64,000 nt of DNA from Neoechinorhynchus agilis. Its lineage: Eukaryota; Acanthocephala. The notes under the pieces were generated by a model. The model had not been told where the DNA came from, did no database searches, and saw nothing but the letters and a program-made list of their open reading frames with translations. This document shows positions 21,702 through 36,834 of this stretch, piece after piece (positions within the stretch are counted from its first letter, which is position 1; each line of letters begins with the position of its first letter). The DNA lies in contig CM121341.1 in NCBI GenBank assembly GCA_051530055.1, forward strand, positions 6,572,001 through 6,636,000. The letters run 5' to 3'. Made by a program: the position numbers and the translations under genes.

Positions 21702-22898
21702 ATGAATCTCCAACTCTTCTTCTTAAGTTTTCTATTTGGTCTCCAGGTTTACGGAAATTCAAGACCGTCAGACCAATGCATTAGCATAGATACGACTAGA
21801 GTAAATTTTGCGATTCAGTGTGGTTCCAGCCATGACAATGCCACTACACTTATTGAAGTTTTAAACTTGAAAGCAAATGAATCAGTAGTCAGACTTTCCA
21901 TTGCAGGTATTGGTATCGATGAGATTCCAACCAATCTACCTGACGTTCTACCAAAAGTTACAACCCTAAGACTTCGATACCCGCCTTCAACAAAGTTCGG
22001 GATATGCACCGGAGAATGCACAAACAAATTCTATAACATTGAGGTTCTTGAGTTGATAGATATGAATTTATATGTAATGGAATTCAACAATTCGCTTCCA
22101 AATCTCAAACGTTTAAGAATTTTAGGTGGAGAGATGACAAAACTGGATGACTCATTTAAGACAAAAATTCCTAATCTTGAATTGCTCCTTATTATGTACA
22201 GCAAACTGTCAAATCTTGGCGCAATCAAAAATATTTGCTCACTTCGGAACTTATTCCTCGAGTACAATAAGATAACTTCACTCGATATTGACAACGCAAC
22301 TTGTTTCCAAAACCTTATCGAACTTACTCTGCACGGAAATGCTATTGATTCGGTCACAATCGATCACGGCGCTCTACCACAACTCAAATGTCTTCTAATG
22401 GATTTCTATGGCGATCTTAATCAATTAATCCGAAATCTGAAAACACCGAAACTTAAAATATTGAGCGTAAGAAAAACGAACAGTACGATATTTAATGTTT
22501 CTAACCTGGAAAACTTGCCTAAGCTGAAAGATTTGTATTTCGAGGAAGGCAAATTGGAAAGAGTGCCGATTGGTAACCAACAGACTAAGGAAAATGTACT
22601 TCTCCTCAGCCTTAAAAATAACAATATCAGTATTGTAAGTGAATCGGATTTTGAAGGATGGAAAAAAGTACGTAAACTTTATTTAAATCAAAACAACATC
22701 AAGAAGTTATCATCGAATTCATTCTCGAAGATGGTTAATTTAAGGGTTCTTGATTTAAGATTCAACTCGATTGCGGAATTACACACAGATGCTTTCCAAG
22801 GTGTACCAAAGAATATAAGACTGTACTTTCAAGGAAATCCAATGTCTACTATTCCGCCACACATTTTTAAAATCCATAAAAGGAAAAGACGTCAATAA
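21702..22898 (+). CDS. Secreted leucine-rich-repeat protein, copy 2
   Basis: 398 residues from ATG 21702: signal peptide NLQLFFLSFLFGLQVYG, a cysteine-bearing N-terminal part (QCISIDTTRVNFAIQCGSS), about a dozen degenerate LRRs, and a basic tail ending KIHKRKRRQ that copy 1 lacks. DNA is almost identical to copy 1 at 22305-22610 and 22690-22870, but the N-terminal half and the repeats around 22620-22690 differ at many codons, mostly at LRR surface positions (for example KNNNISIV versus ANNNINIV, and RKLYLNQNNIKKL versus RQLYLLQNNIEKL). This mosaic suggests gene conversion in the conserved blocks and relaxed or positive selection elsewhere. Secreted, ligand unknown. Confidence 0.85.
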   Translation: MNLQLFFLSFLFGLQVYGNSRPSDQCISIDTTRVNFAIQCGSSHDNATTLIEVLNLKANESVVRLSIAGIGIDEIPTNLPDVLPKVTTLRLRYPPSTKFGICTGECTNKFYNIEVLELIDMNLYVMEFNNSLPNLKRLRILGGEMTKLDDSFKTKIPNLELLLIMYSKLSNLGAIKNICSLRNLFLEYNKITSLDIDNATCFQNLIELTLHGNAIDSVTIDHGALPQLKCLLMDFYGDLNQLIRNLKTPKLKILSVRKTNSTIFNVSNLENLPKLKDLYFEEGKLERVPIGNQQTKENVLLLSLKNNNISIVSESDFEGWKKVRKLYLNQNNIKKLSSNSFSKMVNLRVLDLRFNSIAELHTDAFQGVPKNIRLYFQGNPMSTIPPHIFKIHKRKRRQ

Positions 22899-22902
22899 AT
22901 TG

Positions 22903-23297
22903 TCTATATATCGTCCATATTTTTTGCATTCGAAATGCACGTACTTAAATCTTGTTTCCTTTTTAATGTGTGATTTTTGCCGAATTGGATCACAATATTT
23001 ACTCATATAATCTTTTGAATTTAAAGAACCTTAATTAAAACCTTTGAGATTCTCTAATACGTACACGGTTTTGGCAACGGTACTCCATATCTCCCCGAAT
23101 CGGTCAGTTTCATTATAGATGACGAAAAAAGACCGGACGGCTGTTTTTTAACATGATTGGTCCCAACAGCAAAAAACCCCAGGGCACTCAACTATTTTCA
23201 TCAAAGAATCAGCTGCGCGATCACGAAATGGAATTTTTTTATCTTCGATGAAAAATGGGTTGGATAAAGTTGTTTCGCCGTTCCCATCGGAACTTTT
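22903..23297 (+). repeat. Segmental duplication block downstream of LRR 2
   Basis: Partner of 20926-21320. In this copy the block begins directly after the LRR stop codon, showing the arrangement without the insertion found in copy 1. Confidence 0.9.
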
Positions 23298-23782
23298 TTA
23301 AATTGTTGGAAAAATCAAAACACATTTTCTTACAATTAATTTCCTATGTTTTCACAAAGTGATTTTACACGATAAAAGAAAATCAAATTTATGAACAAAT
23401 TGATGAATGTTTGAAGATGCGAAGCACGATGCTTTAAACAAAACACCGATAGATTTCTTTAAAAACTGTTTATCCCACCTTGAAAAAGCAATGCTTACAG
23501 TTTACAAAACGTTAAATCCTCCTTCAAGGATAGGTCGAGGGTTTCAGTTAATTCTCTCTATACGGCGAGAGTCACCGAACCTTGTACCTTAGGTATCCGG
23601 TGAATCTTGAACATTTTAAACAACTTTAATCGGTTAAAGTGTAAGGTTGATGTTTTCCGCTCTTTATTCCGAATCAATTCGCATTAGGAGGATTGAACAG
23701 TGGGATACAATGACGAACCCACTTCAAGGCTTCTTATGTCTTGTGAAGAATAACTGATGGTGATTACCTGTTGTTTGTGCGT

Positions 23783-23941
23783 ATGCAGAGATTGTATTGG
23801 ATTCTTCCAGATGAAAACAACATGAGTGACGCATTGCGACTAGATGATAATTTGGTCAATTGCTTAATGACAGCGCAATGGTCGATTTCACAGTGTGACT
23901 ATCGTCTTTACGAATTTCTTTACAAAATCATTGAATATTAA
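23783..23941 (+). CDS. Small unassigned ORF or exon
   Basis: 52 codons from ATG 23783, protein-like (MQRLYWILPDENNMSD...QCDYRLYEFLYKII), ending at TAA 23941. I recognise no family. It could be the last exon of a plus-strand gene whose other exons lie in 23400-23780, where a second open stretch (23407-23592) exists. Low confidence. Confidence 0.25.
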   Translation: MQRLYWILPDENNMSDALRLDDNLVNCLMTAQWSISQCDYRLYEFLYKIIEY

Positions 23942-23949
23942 ATGTGGAC

Positions 23950-24520
23950 CATGAGTTTGTGCCTTTTGGGATTGAGACCTACGGATCTCTTGGTAGCGAG
24001 GCTCTTCAACTTAGAAGGATCTGAAGCGACGCCTTCGGGTTATAACCGGCGATGCAAGGTCATTCAAAATATCAGCATCGCCGTGTTGAGAGGCAACACT
24101 GCAAGCATTCGGGCGACAATTGAGGACGAGGACGATCGCCGCGTTGATTCGCTGCAGCAGGAAACTGCTGGAGCGCATATCGCCGGTGGCATCTTTCCCA
24201 GTCGGGAAAATGAAATAATCGGCTTCGTTTCCAAGGCATCCCACTTCGAGCGAGGAGTGTACTTCTGCCGCTTCTTTTCCTCGCTTAAGCTGGCGACTGC
24301 TCCCGCCTTTGAGGTGGCATCCCGTAAGTGGGATGCTGCGAGCGTCTTGGGGCAGGTAAAATCCCAAACTTGTATTTACCCGGAACACCATGGGAGGAGC
24401 CGTCGTTCCGGGAGAGTCCGACTGGTTAGAGTCGAGCGGGAAAACCGGCCGTGACTGCTGAGTGCCGTGCGTGGCGAGCATTTGAACGCTTGCAGTCAAG
24501 GCCTTGAGTTCCCGACCTAT
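23950..24520. other. GC-rich segment, possible structured non-coding RNA
   Basis: Base composition rises sharply above the AT-rich surroundings. Both strands stay open for 160-170 codons, but neither translation looks like a protein. Several short inverted pairs are visible, for example GGCATCCCACTTC at about 24237 with GTAAGTGGGATGC at about 24330, and local hairpins such as CATCCCGTAAGTGGGATG. A short CGGATCTCTTGG string resembles the 5' region of 5.8S rRNA, but the rest does not. I cannot assign it to rRNA, SRP RNA, RNase P RNA or telomerase RNA. The strand is unknown. Confidence 0.35.
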
Positions 24521-24618
24521 TCACTGTCCTACCGCATATGTAAAATAGTTTTATTTTGTGTAAAAATTGTTATCAATAAAATATTAAATATTCTTGTTGC
24601 GCGGTTCAAACAACGGGA

Positions 24619-24776
24619 CTTCTTTTAATTGCTTAATATTTCGTGGTCAAAATCCACCTCATCAGACATACGGCTAACCCGCGCTCCTGAGCCTAAGGTA
24701 ATCCGTATAAACCAATTTGTAGATCTCTGATGAATTGCATTTTGTCCACGAAATATTAAGCAATCAAAATAAGTTG
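24619..24776. repeat. Fold-back inverted repeat
   Basis: Arms contain AATTGCTTAATATTTCGTGG on the left and CCACGAAATATTAAGCAATC on the right, followed inward by an imperfect CATCAGACATACGG / CCGTATAAACC pairing. It is a MITE-like, non-coding element between genes. Confidence 0.7.
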
Positions 24777-25079
24777 TAACGAAATTATTCATTATAGTTT
24801 CAGTTTCAATTAGCGATGTTTGAATAAGAAAATAGATTTATCTTGAAAATTTTCGGCCTTTTCGTTGGCCCGAAAACACCCTTTTATTTTCTTACTTTCA
24901 AATTTTATCAAAATGTGTTCAGATAAGTCTACAGGGTACGTCCGCGTTACACTGTGAACATTATTTAAAATCTTCGATGATAACTATTAGCATACCAATC
25001 TAATCGTTTGCATCTTTCATCACGCATCGAGATTCCGATCACCCTTGAATGATGAAACAAGTGATTTATGCTGAGATGC

Positions 25080-25720
25080 TCCCACTCAACCGGACTGTAA
25101 TCATCTCCGAAATAAATAGCCACATTCATTTTAATTATCAGTACTCGCACCTTCCTCGACCTACGCTCCTTTTTTTCTTATTGCCCAATCTTCTCTCGGA
25201 TATCCGAACTCGAAATGAACCTGAGGAAAGACCCAACTTCACAAACTCTCCTCGACGCGAATAACCAAACAACTTTCCCACCGCTCGGACCCGTAATCAT
25301 CTCCGAAATAAATAGCCACATTCATTTATCAGTACTCGCACCTCCCTCGACCTCGCTCCTTTTTTTCTTATTGCCCAATCTTCTCTCGGATATCCGAACT
25401 CGAAATGAACCTGAGGAAAGACCCAACTTCACAAACTCTCCTCGACGCGAATAACCAAACAACTTTCCCACTCGCTCGGACCCGTAATCATCTCCGAAAT
25501 AAATAGCCACATTCATTTATCAGTACTCGCACCTCCCTCGACCTCCGCTCCTTTTTTTCTTATTGCCCAATCTTCTCTCGGATATCCGAACTCGAAATGA
25601 ACCTGAGGAAAGACCCAACCTCACAAACTCTCCTCGACGCGAATAACCACAAATTCCCACTCTACCGAACCCGTAATCCACTCCACCAAAATCAGCAACC
25701 GCATTCATTTATCTTATCAG
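25080..25720. repeat. Tandem array, about 190-nt unit, 3-4 copies
   Basis: Copies of GTAATCATCTCCGAAATA recur near 25097, 25292 and 25483, with a worn fourth near 25672. Each unit carries TTGCCCAATCTTCTCTCGGA, a pyrimidine-rich CTCCCTCGACC tract and GAAATGAACCTGAGGAAAGA. Related single copies lie at 52815-53010 and, weakly, 57580-57650, so this is a dispersed family that amplified here. The short ORFs in it are repeat translation. Confidence 0.85.
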
Positions 25721-25948
25721 TAGTCGAGTGTTCGTGAGGACCCAAACATTCATGGGCCCCTTTTAGTCGTTCATTAGCTACTGAAACATGTTATTATTAC
25801 ACAGGCAATACTGAACGATCTTGGCGTCAACGTTTACGGAACACGTTCAAAACGCACTTAATCCGAAAACGAAAATTAATCTAGGTTTTTAGGCAATACC
25901 CATTCATCCTTTTTTCTAGATATTCTTTCAAAATCGAACTTTCAAACA

Positions 25949-27423
25949 ATGCTGACGAACACGATTCTGCTGCTCCGTCAATGTCCACGATTATTATCAA
26001 ATCTTGCTCGAAATGATTTGTCAAATACAATCTCTTCTGAAAACTTTAAACGCAAACTGTTATACCCAAACTCATGTCGGCCGCCATTAAATTGAGCAAA
26101 TTGTGGGTATAGTTCCTTTCACCCACATTCGCTCGGAATAAAGTGCTTTGTTGAATCGATTAAAGAAGTTGATTTCGATCCAATCGGTATTATTGACCTA
26201 CATCCAGACGTATTTGCAGTTCATCCGAGGTATCTTGATTTGTTATCGTAGCGTCTTTTTCTTTTAAAATCAGAATCGATATCTTACATCAAAACGTTAA
26301 ATGGCAGTTGTTGTACCGGAAAATCGTAAGTCTGATGTCCAATTTCCCTTCGTTTAGTTTTAAACATCTAAAATGAATCTCAGGATTATGCATGGACACC
26401 GAAGATATTCGAAATGACAAGTGGAAAACGAAAACCTTGGCCTCAAAAGGGAACGGGAAGAGCTCGTCAGGGATCCCGGCGAGCACCACAGTTCACCAAA
26501 GGTCAGAAGAGATTATCGTCATTATCCATATTAAACTTTGGGACAGAAACTTGCTCATAAAATCAGTTTGTCCGAGGCTCTTATTTTCGATTCATTCTAT
26601 CTTTTTCTAAATGTAATCAACTGCGATTTCCTTTGAAATATAGAATTCTATTATTGAGTCCATAAAACAATTTGTCTCCTTTATGAAAATTGAGTTTTAG
26701 TTGCATACCTCAGATCTACAATCGATCGTGGGACAGCAGAGACTAGACTTTTCCCCCAAAATACTGAAATATCAGCTCATCAAATCCTCTTCATTCTAAC
26801 TCTTAAAACATCTAAAAGGCTACGTTGTTAATGGTCCACGAGGTCCAAAGTCCTATTACCACTTGATTCCTCGACCTCTTCGGGTAGACGGCCTATGCAC
26901 TGCATTAACCGTTAAATTCCACCAGGTACGTATTTCTTTCATCGAAACTTTGTGATCAATGATTGAGTAGAACGACCTTCATATTGTGGATGACCTTGAA
27001 ATTCCAAACGGTGACCCCGAATTTCTATTGGATCTTATGGACACAAGATTTTGGGGATATTCAAGCCTTTTCGTAGATGAGTAAACTCTCGATCGCAACT
27101 ATTATTCGAATCTAATTGATGTCTATTGCTTTAGCACCGATATGATGCCCATCAATATTGCCAGAGCTGTGAACGCATCAAAAGGATTGTCTCTGATGCC
27201 CGTTTACGGTATTTAAGTATTGATTATACTCGAAAAAAATCAACGAATATATTTTGCAGGATTGAACGTTTACAGCATACTTAAACATGAATGTTTAGTG
27301 ATTACCTTGAGAGCCTTGGATAAGATTGAACAGAAACTTATCAGTGAGAAGCACTCTAGCAATCCTTCGTTTCAGGATTACACACCGTTGTTCGATCCAC
27401 CTGAAATGGAAACTTTTGATTGA
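25949..27423 (+). CDS. mRpL4: Mitochondrial large-subunit ribosomal protein uL4m
   Basis: ATG 25949 starts an Arg/Leu-rich presequence ([19 protein letters not shown]) suited to mitochondrial import. Exons then give [14 protein letters not shown] (about 26190-26231), [10 protein letters not shown] (about 26274-26325), [20 protein letters not shown] (about 26385-26502), [20 protein letters not shown] (about 26820-26924), [20 protein letters not shown] (about 26970-27080), an exon 27136-27208 and [16 protein letters not shown] to the stop at 27423. The order and the motifs [16 protein letters not shown] and NVHS/NVYSxLKH are diagnostic of the bacterial-type L4 family. The protein lies near the mitoribosome exit-tunnel region. 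Introns are about 40-60 nt except one near 26503-26818. Fairly well conserved compared with its neighbours. Confidence 0.92.
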
Positions 27424-27847
27424 ACCAAAATAATAGTCATTTTAATTGATGGCCGCAATGAGATAATTTTTCCTAAATGGATTTTAGACCCCAATGCTTG
27501 CATGGTGACGGTTTAGTTAAAATCTATGTTTTGTACATTCCAAAAGGCTGGACGCGTGTCTCGAGTGTTTTATCTTAAAGAAAGACTTCAAATTAAGAAC
27601 GATTTTTTACGTATTGATCGAGTATTTTAATGTCAAGACATAATCTTTTAAAAAGAAACGTGATCGAAATCGTATTAGTCTTTGAAGACCTTTTTTGGAG
27701 GAACAATTAGTACGTTTTTATGGCTATTTTTTGACTTATCATAAAAAAACCCAGCGATTTAAAAGAAAATGGCGACAATAGCGACATAAAGTGTTGTAAA
27801 ACACTTACAGATACTTATCCAGTTTCGACGATATCCTTTCGCTCTCA
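27424..27847. other. Intergenic, nothing recognised
   Basis: AT-rich spacer between the uL4m stop and the tRNA gene; it should hold the polyadenylation site of the former. No other feature seen. Confidence 0.4.
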
Positions 27848-27920
27848 GCATCTGTAGTGTAGTGGTTATCACGTCTGCTTCACACGCAGAAGGTCCCCAG
27901 TTCGAACCTGGGCAGATGCA
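27848..27920 (+). tRNA. tRNA-Val, anticodon CAC
   Basis: 73 nt fold as a full cloverleaf. The acceptor stem GCATCTG pairs with CAGATGC plus a discriminator A. The D arm contains AGTGTAGTGGTTATCACG, the anticodon stem CTGC/GCAG encloses loop TTCACAC with anticodon CAC, and the T arm CCCAG-TTCGAAC-CTGGG is perfect. The internal B box GTTCGAACC is intact. No intron and no encoded CCA, as expected for a nuclear eukaryotic gene. Confidence 0.96.
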
Positions 27921-28024
27921 AAGGCAGCAAAAAGGGTCCAAAGCAGTTCCGACTCCAGCAGCAGCCTCGACGCCTGAACTCCTTCGCCCAATCTCTGGAT
28001 GTTGTAGACGACGGCTGGGTGCGT

Positions 28025-28640
28025 TTTTTTTCAACTTTATTGTGTTTCCTTTATGGCCTTTCGTAAAAAAACAATATTTTAGAAGACTTAAATAAAGGGA
28101 TAAAGTCGCAGTTTTAATCTTCTTTTTCAACTTTGTAGTGTTTTATGGCCTTTCGTAAAAAACAATATTTTAGAAGACTAAAATAAAAGGCTAAAGTCGC
28201 ATTTTGAATCTTCTTTTTCAACTTTGTAGTGTTTTATGGCCTTTCGTAAAAAACAATATTTTAGAAGACTAAAATAAAGGGATAAAGTCGCAGTTTTAAT
28301 CTTCTTTTTTAACTTTATAGTGTTTTCCTTTAGACTAAAATAAAGGACTAAAGTCGCAGTTTTAATCTTCTTTTTTAACTTTATTGTATTTTCCTTTATG
28401 GCCTTTCGTAAAAAAACAATATTTTAGAAGACTAAAATAAAAGGCTAAAGTCGCATTTTGAATCTTCTTTTTCAACTTTGTAGTGTTTTATGGCCTTTCG
28501 TAAAAAAACAATATTTTAGAAGACTAAAATAAAGGGTTAAACTCGCAGTTTGAATCTTCTTTTTCAACTTTATTGTATTTTCCTTTATGGCCTTTCGTAA
28601 AAAAACAATATTTTAGAAGACTAAAACGAATAGCGGGCGT
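28025..28640. repeat. Tandem array, about 90-nt unit, about 7 copies
   Basis: Recurring blocks are AATCTTCTTTTTCAACTTT, TATGGCCTTTCGTAAAAAAC, AATATTTTAGAAGACTAAAA and AAAGTCGCAGTTTT. Units vary by internal deletions (one lacks the GGCCTTTCG block). The array lies about 100 nt after the tRNA gene. Confidence 0.9.
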
Positions 28641-28876
28641 CGCAGTTTTTTTACTTTCGAGCACGACAACTGAATTTAACCAGTGTATCTACACGTCTCA
28701 TAGCCTCCGAAAGTTAAAGGCATAGACTCGTTGATTGTTATTAGGAACACCATTGCGACCGGTTTACCCTGAACTCGAGTCTATAATAGTCGCTTTTTTT
28801 AGAACATTCAGTAAAACGCTGAAGTTCATTGATGATTTTCGCTAAGCACTCACATAGATTATATCTCAAGTACTCA

Positions 28877-29947
28877 TTATTTCCGGACTATTTTATTCAG
28901 ATGGCGGGAATCCAATTCAAAGTTATACACTTGCTCGTTGTGATCCTTCTTCAAATGCTCAACAAGACTTAAGTTAAAATTATCAAGCGCCTGGGATGCG
29001 GCTATGGAAAACTCGGGATTATTGAGGAGTTCGATGCTTTTACCCATTGTACTGGTTGCAGACGAGAGTGAGGACTGCGAAGAAAGTCCAGAATCAATGT
29101 CCTTGTTATTACGTGAATGGCTGATGGGCCTCGATTTAGTCTTCGTATCGGTTTTAAGTTCCTTTTTGTAGTTGTGAACACAATTAAACACCGAAGTAAA
29201 CTTACGGATAGATAAGTAGATGGTACCCATCCTCGTAATCCGTTGACTTCTCCATACCACCATCCTGTTCGTTTTTCGATCACCTTTGCAGTTCTGCATT
29301 AGAGTACAAGACTAATTATTACTCTACCTTCACATAATCTCCCTTCTTTAAAGAAATAGAATCTCCATATGTATCTTCATAGTCTTCTATGGCGTAAAAT
29401 ACATCCGAGGACTCACTTTTTTTAATCTTCTGTTCTTTTATTTGTCGCTTATTTGTTGGTCTTAGATATGTCGCTGGGAAAAGGCCTTGAACGACGCGAT
29501 CCTTGGGAACTCCGTGAATTCTACATGAACGAATCACCGATGAACACGTACAACTCCTTACAAAACGAACTTGACGGTCCACCATCCGTCCACGTTTTCC
29601 TCAATCAACTCAACGAGCTGGTTTTTTGGAAGAGATAACTCATCTTTTTGTCTCGCCTTATACGGTTGACTGGTTATAAACACTAAAAACTCGAATTATT
29701 TTGATTTTTATAAATTACAAAGAGCCATTGACTTTTTCCTGAACTAAGAAGACCACCAGGACCGTGGTCACAATCCATTGGAACAAGATACGATCCAGGA
29801 ACGTAACCTTGTCTCTCATACGAATACACAAGCCACCATCCTATTTTCTTATTTAACGCGCCATGCAAAATCATTTCCTACCTGATTGGTCCTTACTAAT
29901 GAGCTCAACAATCTGACCAATCTTTATACTGATTTCACGTGGTCCTT
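28877..29947 (-). CDS. Adaptor protein with three SH3 domains (p47phox/Tks-like order), 5' end unresolved
   Basis: Reading the minus strand, SH3-1 comprises ISIKIGQIVELISKDQSG (near 29900), an intron of about 34 nt, then GWWLVYSYERQGYVPGSYL. SH3-2 is DELSLPKNQLVELIEENVDG with GWWTVKF near 29600, a 41-nt intron with donor GTAAGG and acceptor TGTAG, then QGLFPATYLRP. SH3-3 is VFYAIEDYEDTYGDSISLKK (near 29390), then TGWWYGEVNGLRGWVPSTYL. A serine-rich tail and a short helical C-terminus (NFNLSLVEHLKKDH) end at 28877. Each domain keeps the Trp pair and the final Pro-x-x-Tyr that bind PxxP ligands. Such proteins organise NADPH oxidase, podosome or receptor complexes. The first half of SH3-1 and any PX domain must lie upstream of 29947, where I could not resolve exons. 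Nck and intersectin are alternatives. Confidence 0.7.
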
Positions 29948-30276
29948 GTGGATTTTAAGACAGTTTTGATATCCGAACCCCCTTTTTCAAAACCGCCCCT
30001 TTTAAACGTCCGGATGCAGAGGTATTTTTGAAGGGATCGTGGGGCAGAAACGGTTTGTAAAGGAGGTGGCATCTAGAAATGCAACCGCATCCAAGATGCA
30101 GCAGGTATCAGCCTATGGGCGTAAAAGAAAGGTGCTGTCAGACTTTGCATAACAAGCTGACACCGCCTACAGGCAAGGGGGGACAATCGAGTAATCTCCT
30201 CAATTACACATTTCTGGCGAAGAGCACAGAATGCGTCTCGTTTTCTCATCCTGAAATCATCATTAAATGACAAGCA

Positions 30277-31430
30277 GTGCGGATCCATGAACTCGAAAAA
30301 TTGAAAGGTTCTACCATCTACATACAATCTAACAATAGATCAAATCGAGATTCGGAATTGAGTACTATTTTGGATAATCATCAAAAGCGTAGTTTCCTAT
30401 TTTCGTCAAAAATCACCGTTAGAATTCAGTTCCCCAATAACCACGGCGGTGATTTGATCGTTTGTGTAGCTGGTGTCCAAAAAGAACGCCTTAATCGAGA
30501 ATCTTAGGTCCATATCCCGCGCTCGGACATTTGCGCTTTAAATGCTACCGAGTTTTTAAAGACTAAAGTGCTCTCTTTTTGACAGAAACTCCGTCCCATT
30601 AAAGCTCTACTCTTAAAAAGTTATGTTTCTGCTGAACTTGACTTTTTGTGGCTCAAAGCGTACACTGCATTTTAATGAATACATTGAGACGTGAACAAGA
30701 ATGTGGGCTTCGTGAAATGGAAAGACGTGAAAAAACAACTATTGCATGCAGTGTCGTTGCCATCCATTGAGTTTTTAACTCTTAAAATAATCCCAACTCT
30801 TTTGAGCAGGAATTCGATCACCTTTTAAACGAAAAAGAGTTAGACATATTAGCAGAAAACAGCGAATTGACTTTGAAAAAATGAACGTCCATTTTGTCAA
30901 TATTGTCTTTTTTTTGCCGTTGTTCATGATGTGATTTTAAAACTGAGTTAAAAGCACACCAATTCATTTTAGCATCAAAAAGATCCCCGTTGATAGCTGG
31001 GAATTAAAAAAACTTGAGCCTCCAGTCGATCTCAGTGCAGCGCTTTTAATTTGCATTTAAAAGCGCCGTCAAAAGACTGCCTATAAAAGTTTGTACGTTT
31101 CATCTTTCGCTTGTTAGCCTTTCAACCGTTGAATAGTGGTGGTTACAGCTCTAACACAAGTTTTGCTCATCAAGTTGAAATGTTCGCTCTTTATTACGGT
31201 ATTGTTTGAAATCAACGGGCTAAAAATTTGCATTATTATTACACGTTTATTTTGTTATTTCATAGACTCGCGTTTCTTGATCTTGGAGTGGGTTACGAAT
31301 TCGACGGGGTTCCGATGACTATTGACGGATATTGTTTGCAGGGCACAAACAAGTGTTTCGAACAATCAAAGCACAAGTTTATTACTTCATAAGGCAGATC
31401 TAAAATCTATAGATGAATTTGTGGGAAACA
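30277..31430 (+). CDS. Unassigned multi-exon gene
   Basis: Several short plus-strand open stretches with plausible GT-AG edges look coding. They are 30277-30440 (STILDNHQKRSFLFSSK then KITVRIQFPNN), 30593-30660 (KLRPIKALLLKSYVSAELDF), 30690-30750 (REQECGLREMERREKTTIA), 30812-30884 (FDHLLNEKELDILAENSEL), 30975-31070 (SWELKKLEPPVDLSAALL), 31140-31200 and 31262-31430 (AFLDLGVGYEFDGVPMTIDG). The middle is helical and charged, a possible coiled coil. I do not recognise the family. Exon joins are provisional, and the true start may be outside this span. Confidence 0.35.
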
Positions 31431-32382
31431 TCAAAATAGAACCGAGTGAACTATATGCAGTATTCTGATATGTGCAAAAGATTGACCGGACGAATTAATT
31501 CAAATTATCTGAATGAAAAGTCGCTAAATTGGCATCGAAAGGAGATTAAAGACAAAAAAATTAGCAGTAAATCGCGTCCCAAACAAGTTCGAGGGTGTGA
31601 CTTGAGTGCATTGTCGGTTTTAAGACTGCCCGGGGGGGATTAACAATAAGTGGATATTGTAACTCAAACGAAAGCCACGTTACCAAACGGTTCAATTGCG
31701 GCTGAAGAATGAAAAGATTCAATTTGTGAAGTTCAGTGAGCAAAATCCGAAGATAGCGTTAAAAAAACTAAAAGTGAACATGTACAAGAGGCGTTTGCGA
31801 TGGCAAACGAAATTTTTGAACGAAATATAAATCGTCAGACGAACTAATGTCGGTAAAACCCGAATCGCAAGCGGTTACACTATACATAAAAAGTCAAATT
31901 CCAAGCTAATCGGATGAAATCCAATTGTTGATATAAAAAAAGCTTAGGAGATAACAAAACTCCGTTGTAGTTTAATATTGGAGACATGAAGAATAAATTA
32001 CTCGTTCGAGGAACTAGAGAGGTTCATTCAAGGTGACAATGGAAATGTAGGGAATTTCTCTAATAACAAACGCCATCGCAGTTCAATAAACGAAACTAAA
32101 TTAAACAAATCAGAAGATGGCGAACATAGGAACAATAAACGAGTTTTAAAATGTGTTCAATTTTATTGAACGGACAATCAAGAACGCGTTTGTAGTTAAA
32201 GAAAAACACCATTGCTATTATATAAAAGAAATTCAATGAGTCAAGTGCTAAGCAAGCGATGGCCCTAATTTGTTCCTAGAAATGCTCACAATAAATGATG
32301 AACGTTTCAAAAACACAATACATTCTCCGTTTTCCAAGAATAAAGTTCATTTCACTAACAGCCCAACTTTCGTTCAAAACAA
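31431..32382. other. Intergenic, nothing recognised
   Basis: One short open stretch (31446-31643, +) shows no family resemblance and overlaps no plausible splice sites. It may hold the 3' UTRs of the two flanking convergent genes. Confidence 0.4.
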
Positions 32383-36665
<4,283 letters not shown>

Positions 36666-36834
36666 ATCGAATCTTACAAAGAACACGAATTAAGAATTAA
36701 ATAGCTCCTATTGTCGACCTCGAGCAGTTCTCTCGATCGATGTTTAAAAATCTTTATGGAACTGGGCGCAATCGAAACTAAAATATTTTACAAGAATAAG
36801 TGAACGAGATCTTAGGACGATGGGCATACGAAAA

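Noticed and set aside
24034-24060. 5.8S rRNA fragment
   Set aside because: Only a 12-nt string near 23980 matches; the rest of 5.8S and flanking rRNA sequences are absent.
23942-24499. Overlapping 160-170 codon ORFs on both strands
   Set aside because: Composition is not protein-like on either strand; open frames are explained by high GC content lowering stop frequency.
27759-28130. ORFs across the tRNA gene on both strands
   Set aside because: They cover the tRNA and the start of a tandem array; no protein character.
30073-30327. Minus-strand PX-domain exon for the SH3 adaptor
   Set aside because: Looked for the PX RRxxEF and PPxxP signatures in this stretch and did not find them; the plus strand reads more like coding.
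30975-31040. BTB-domain-like string (KAHQFILASKRSP)
   Set aside because: Appears in a frame that closes at once, and the neighbouring frame makes a better exon; no other BTB elements found.
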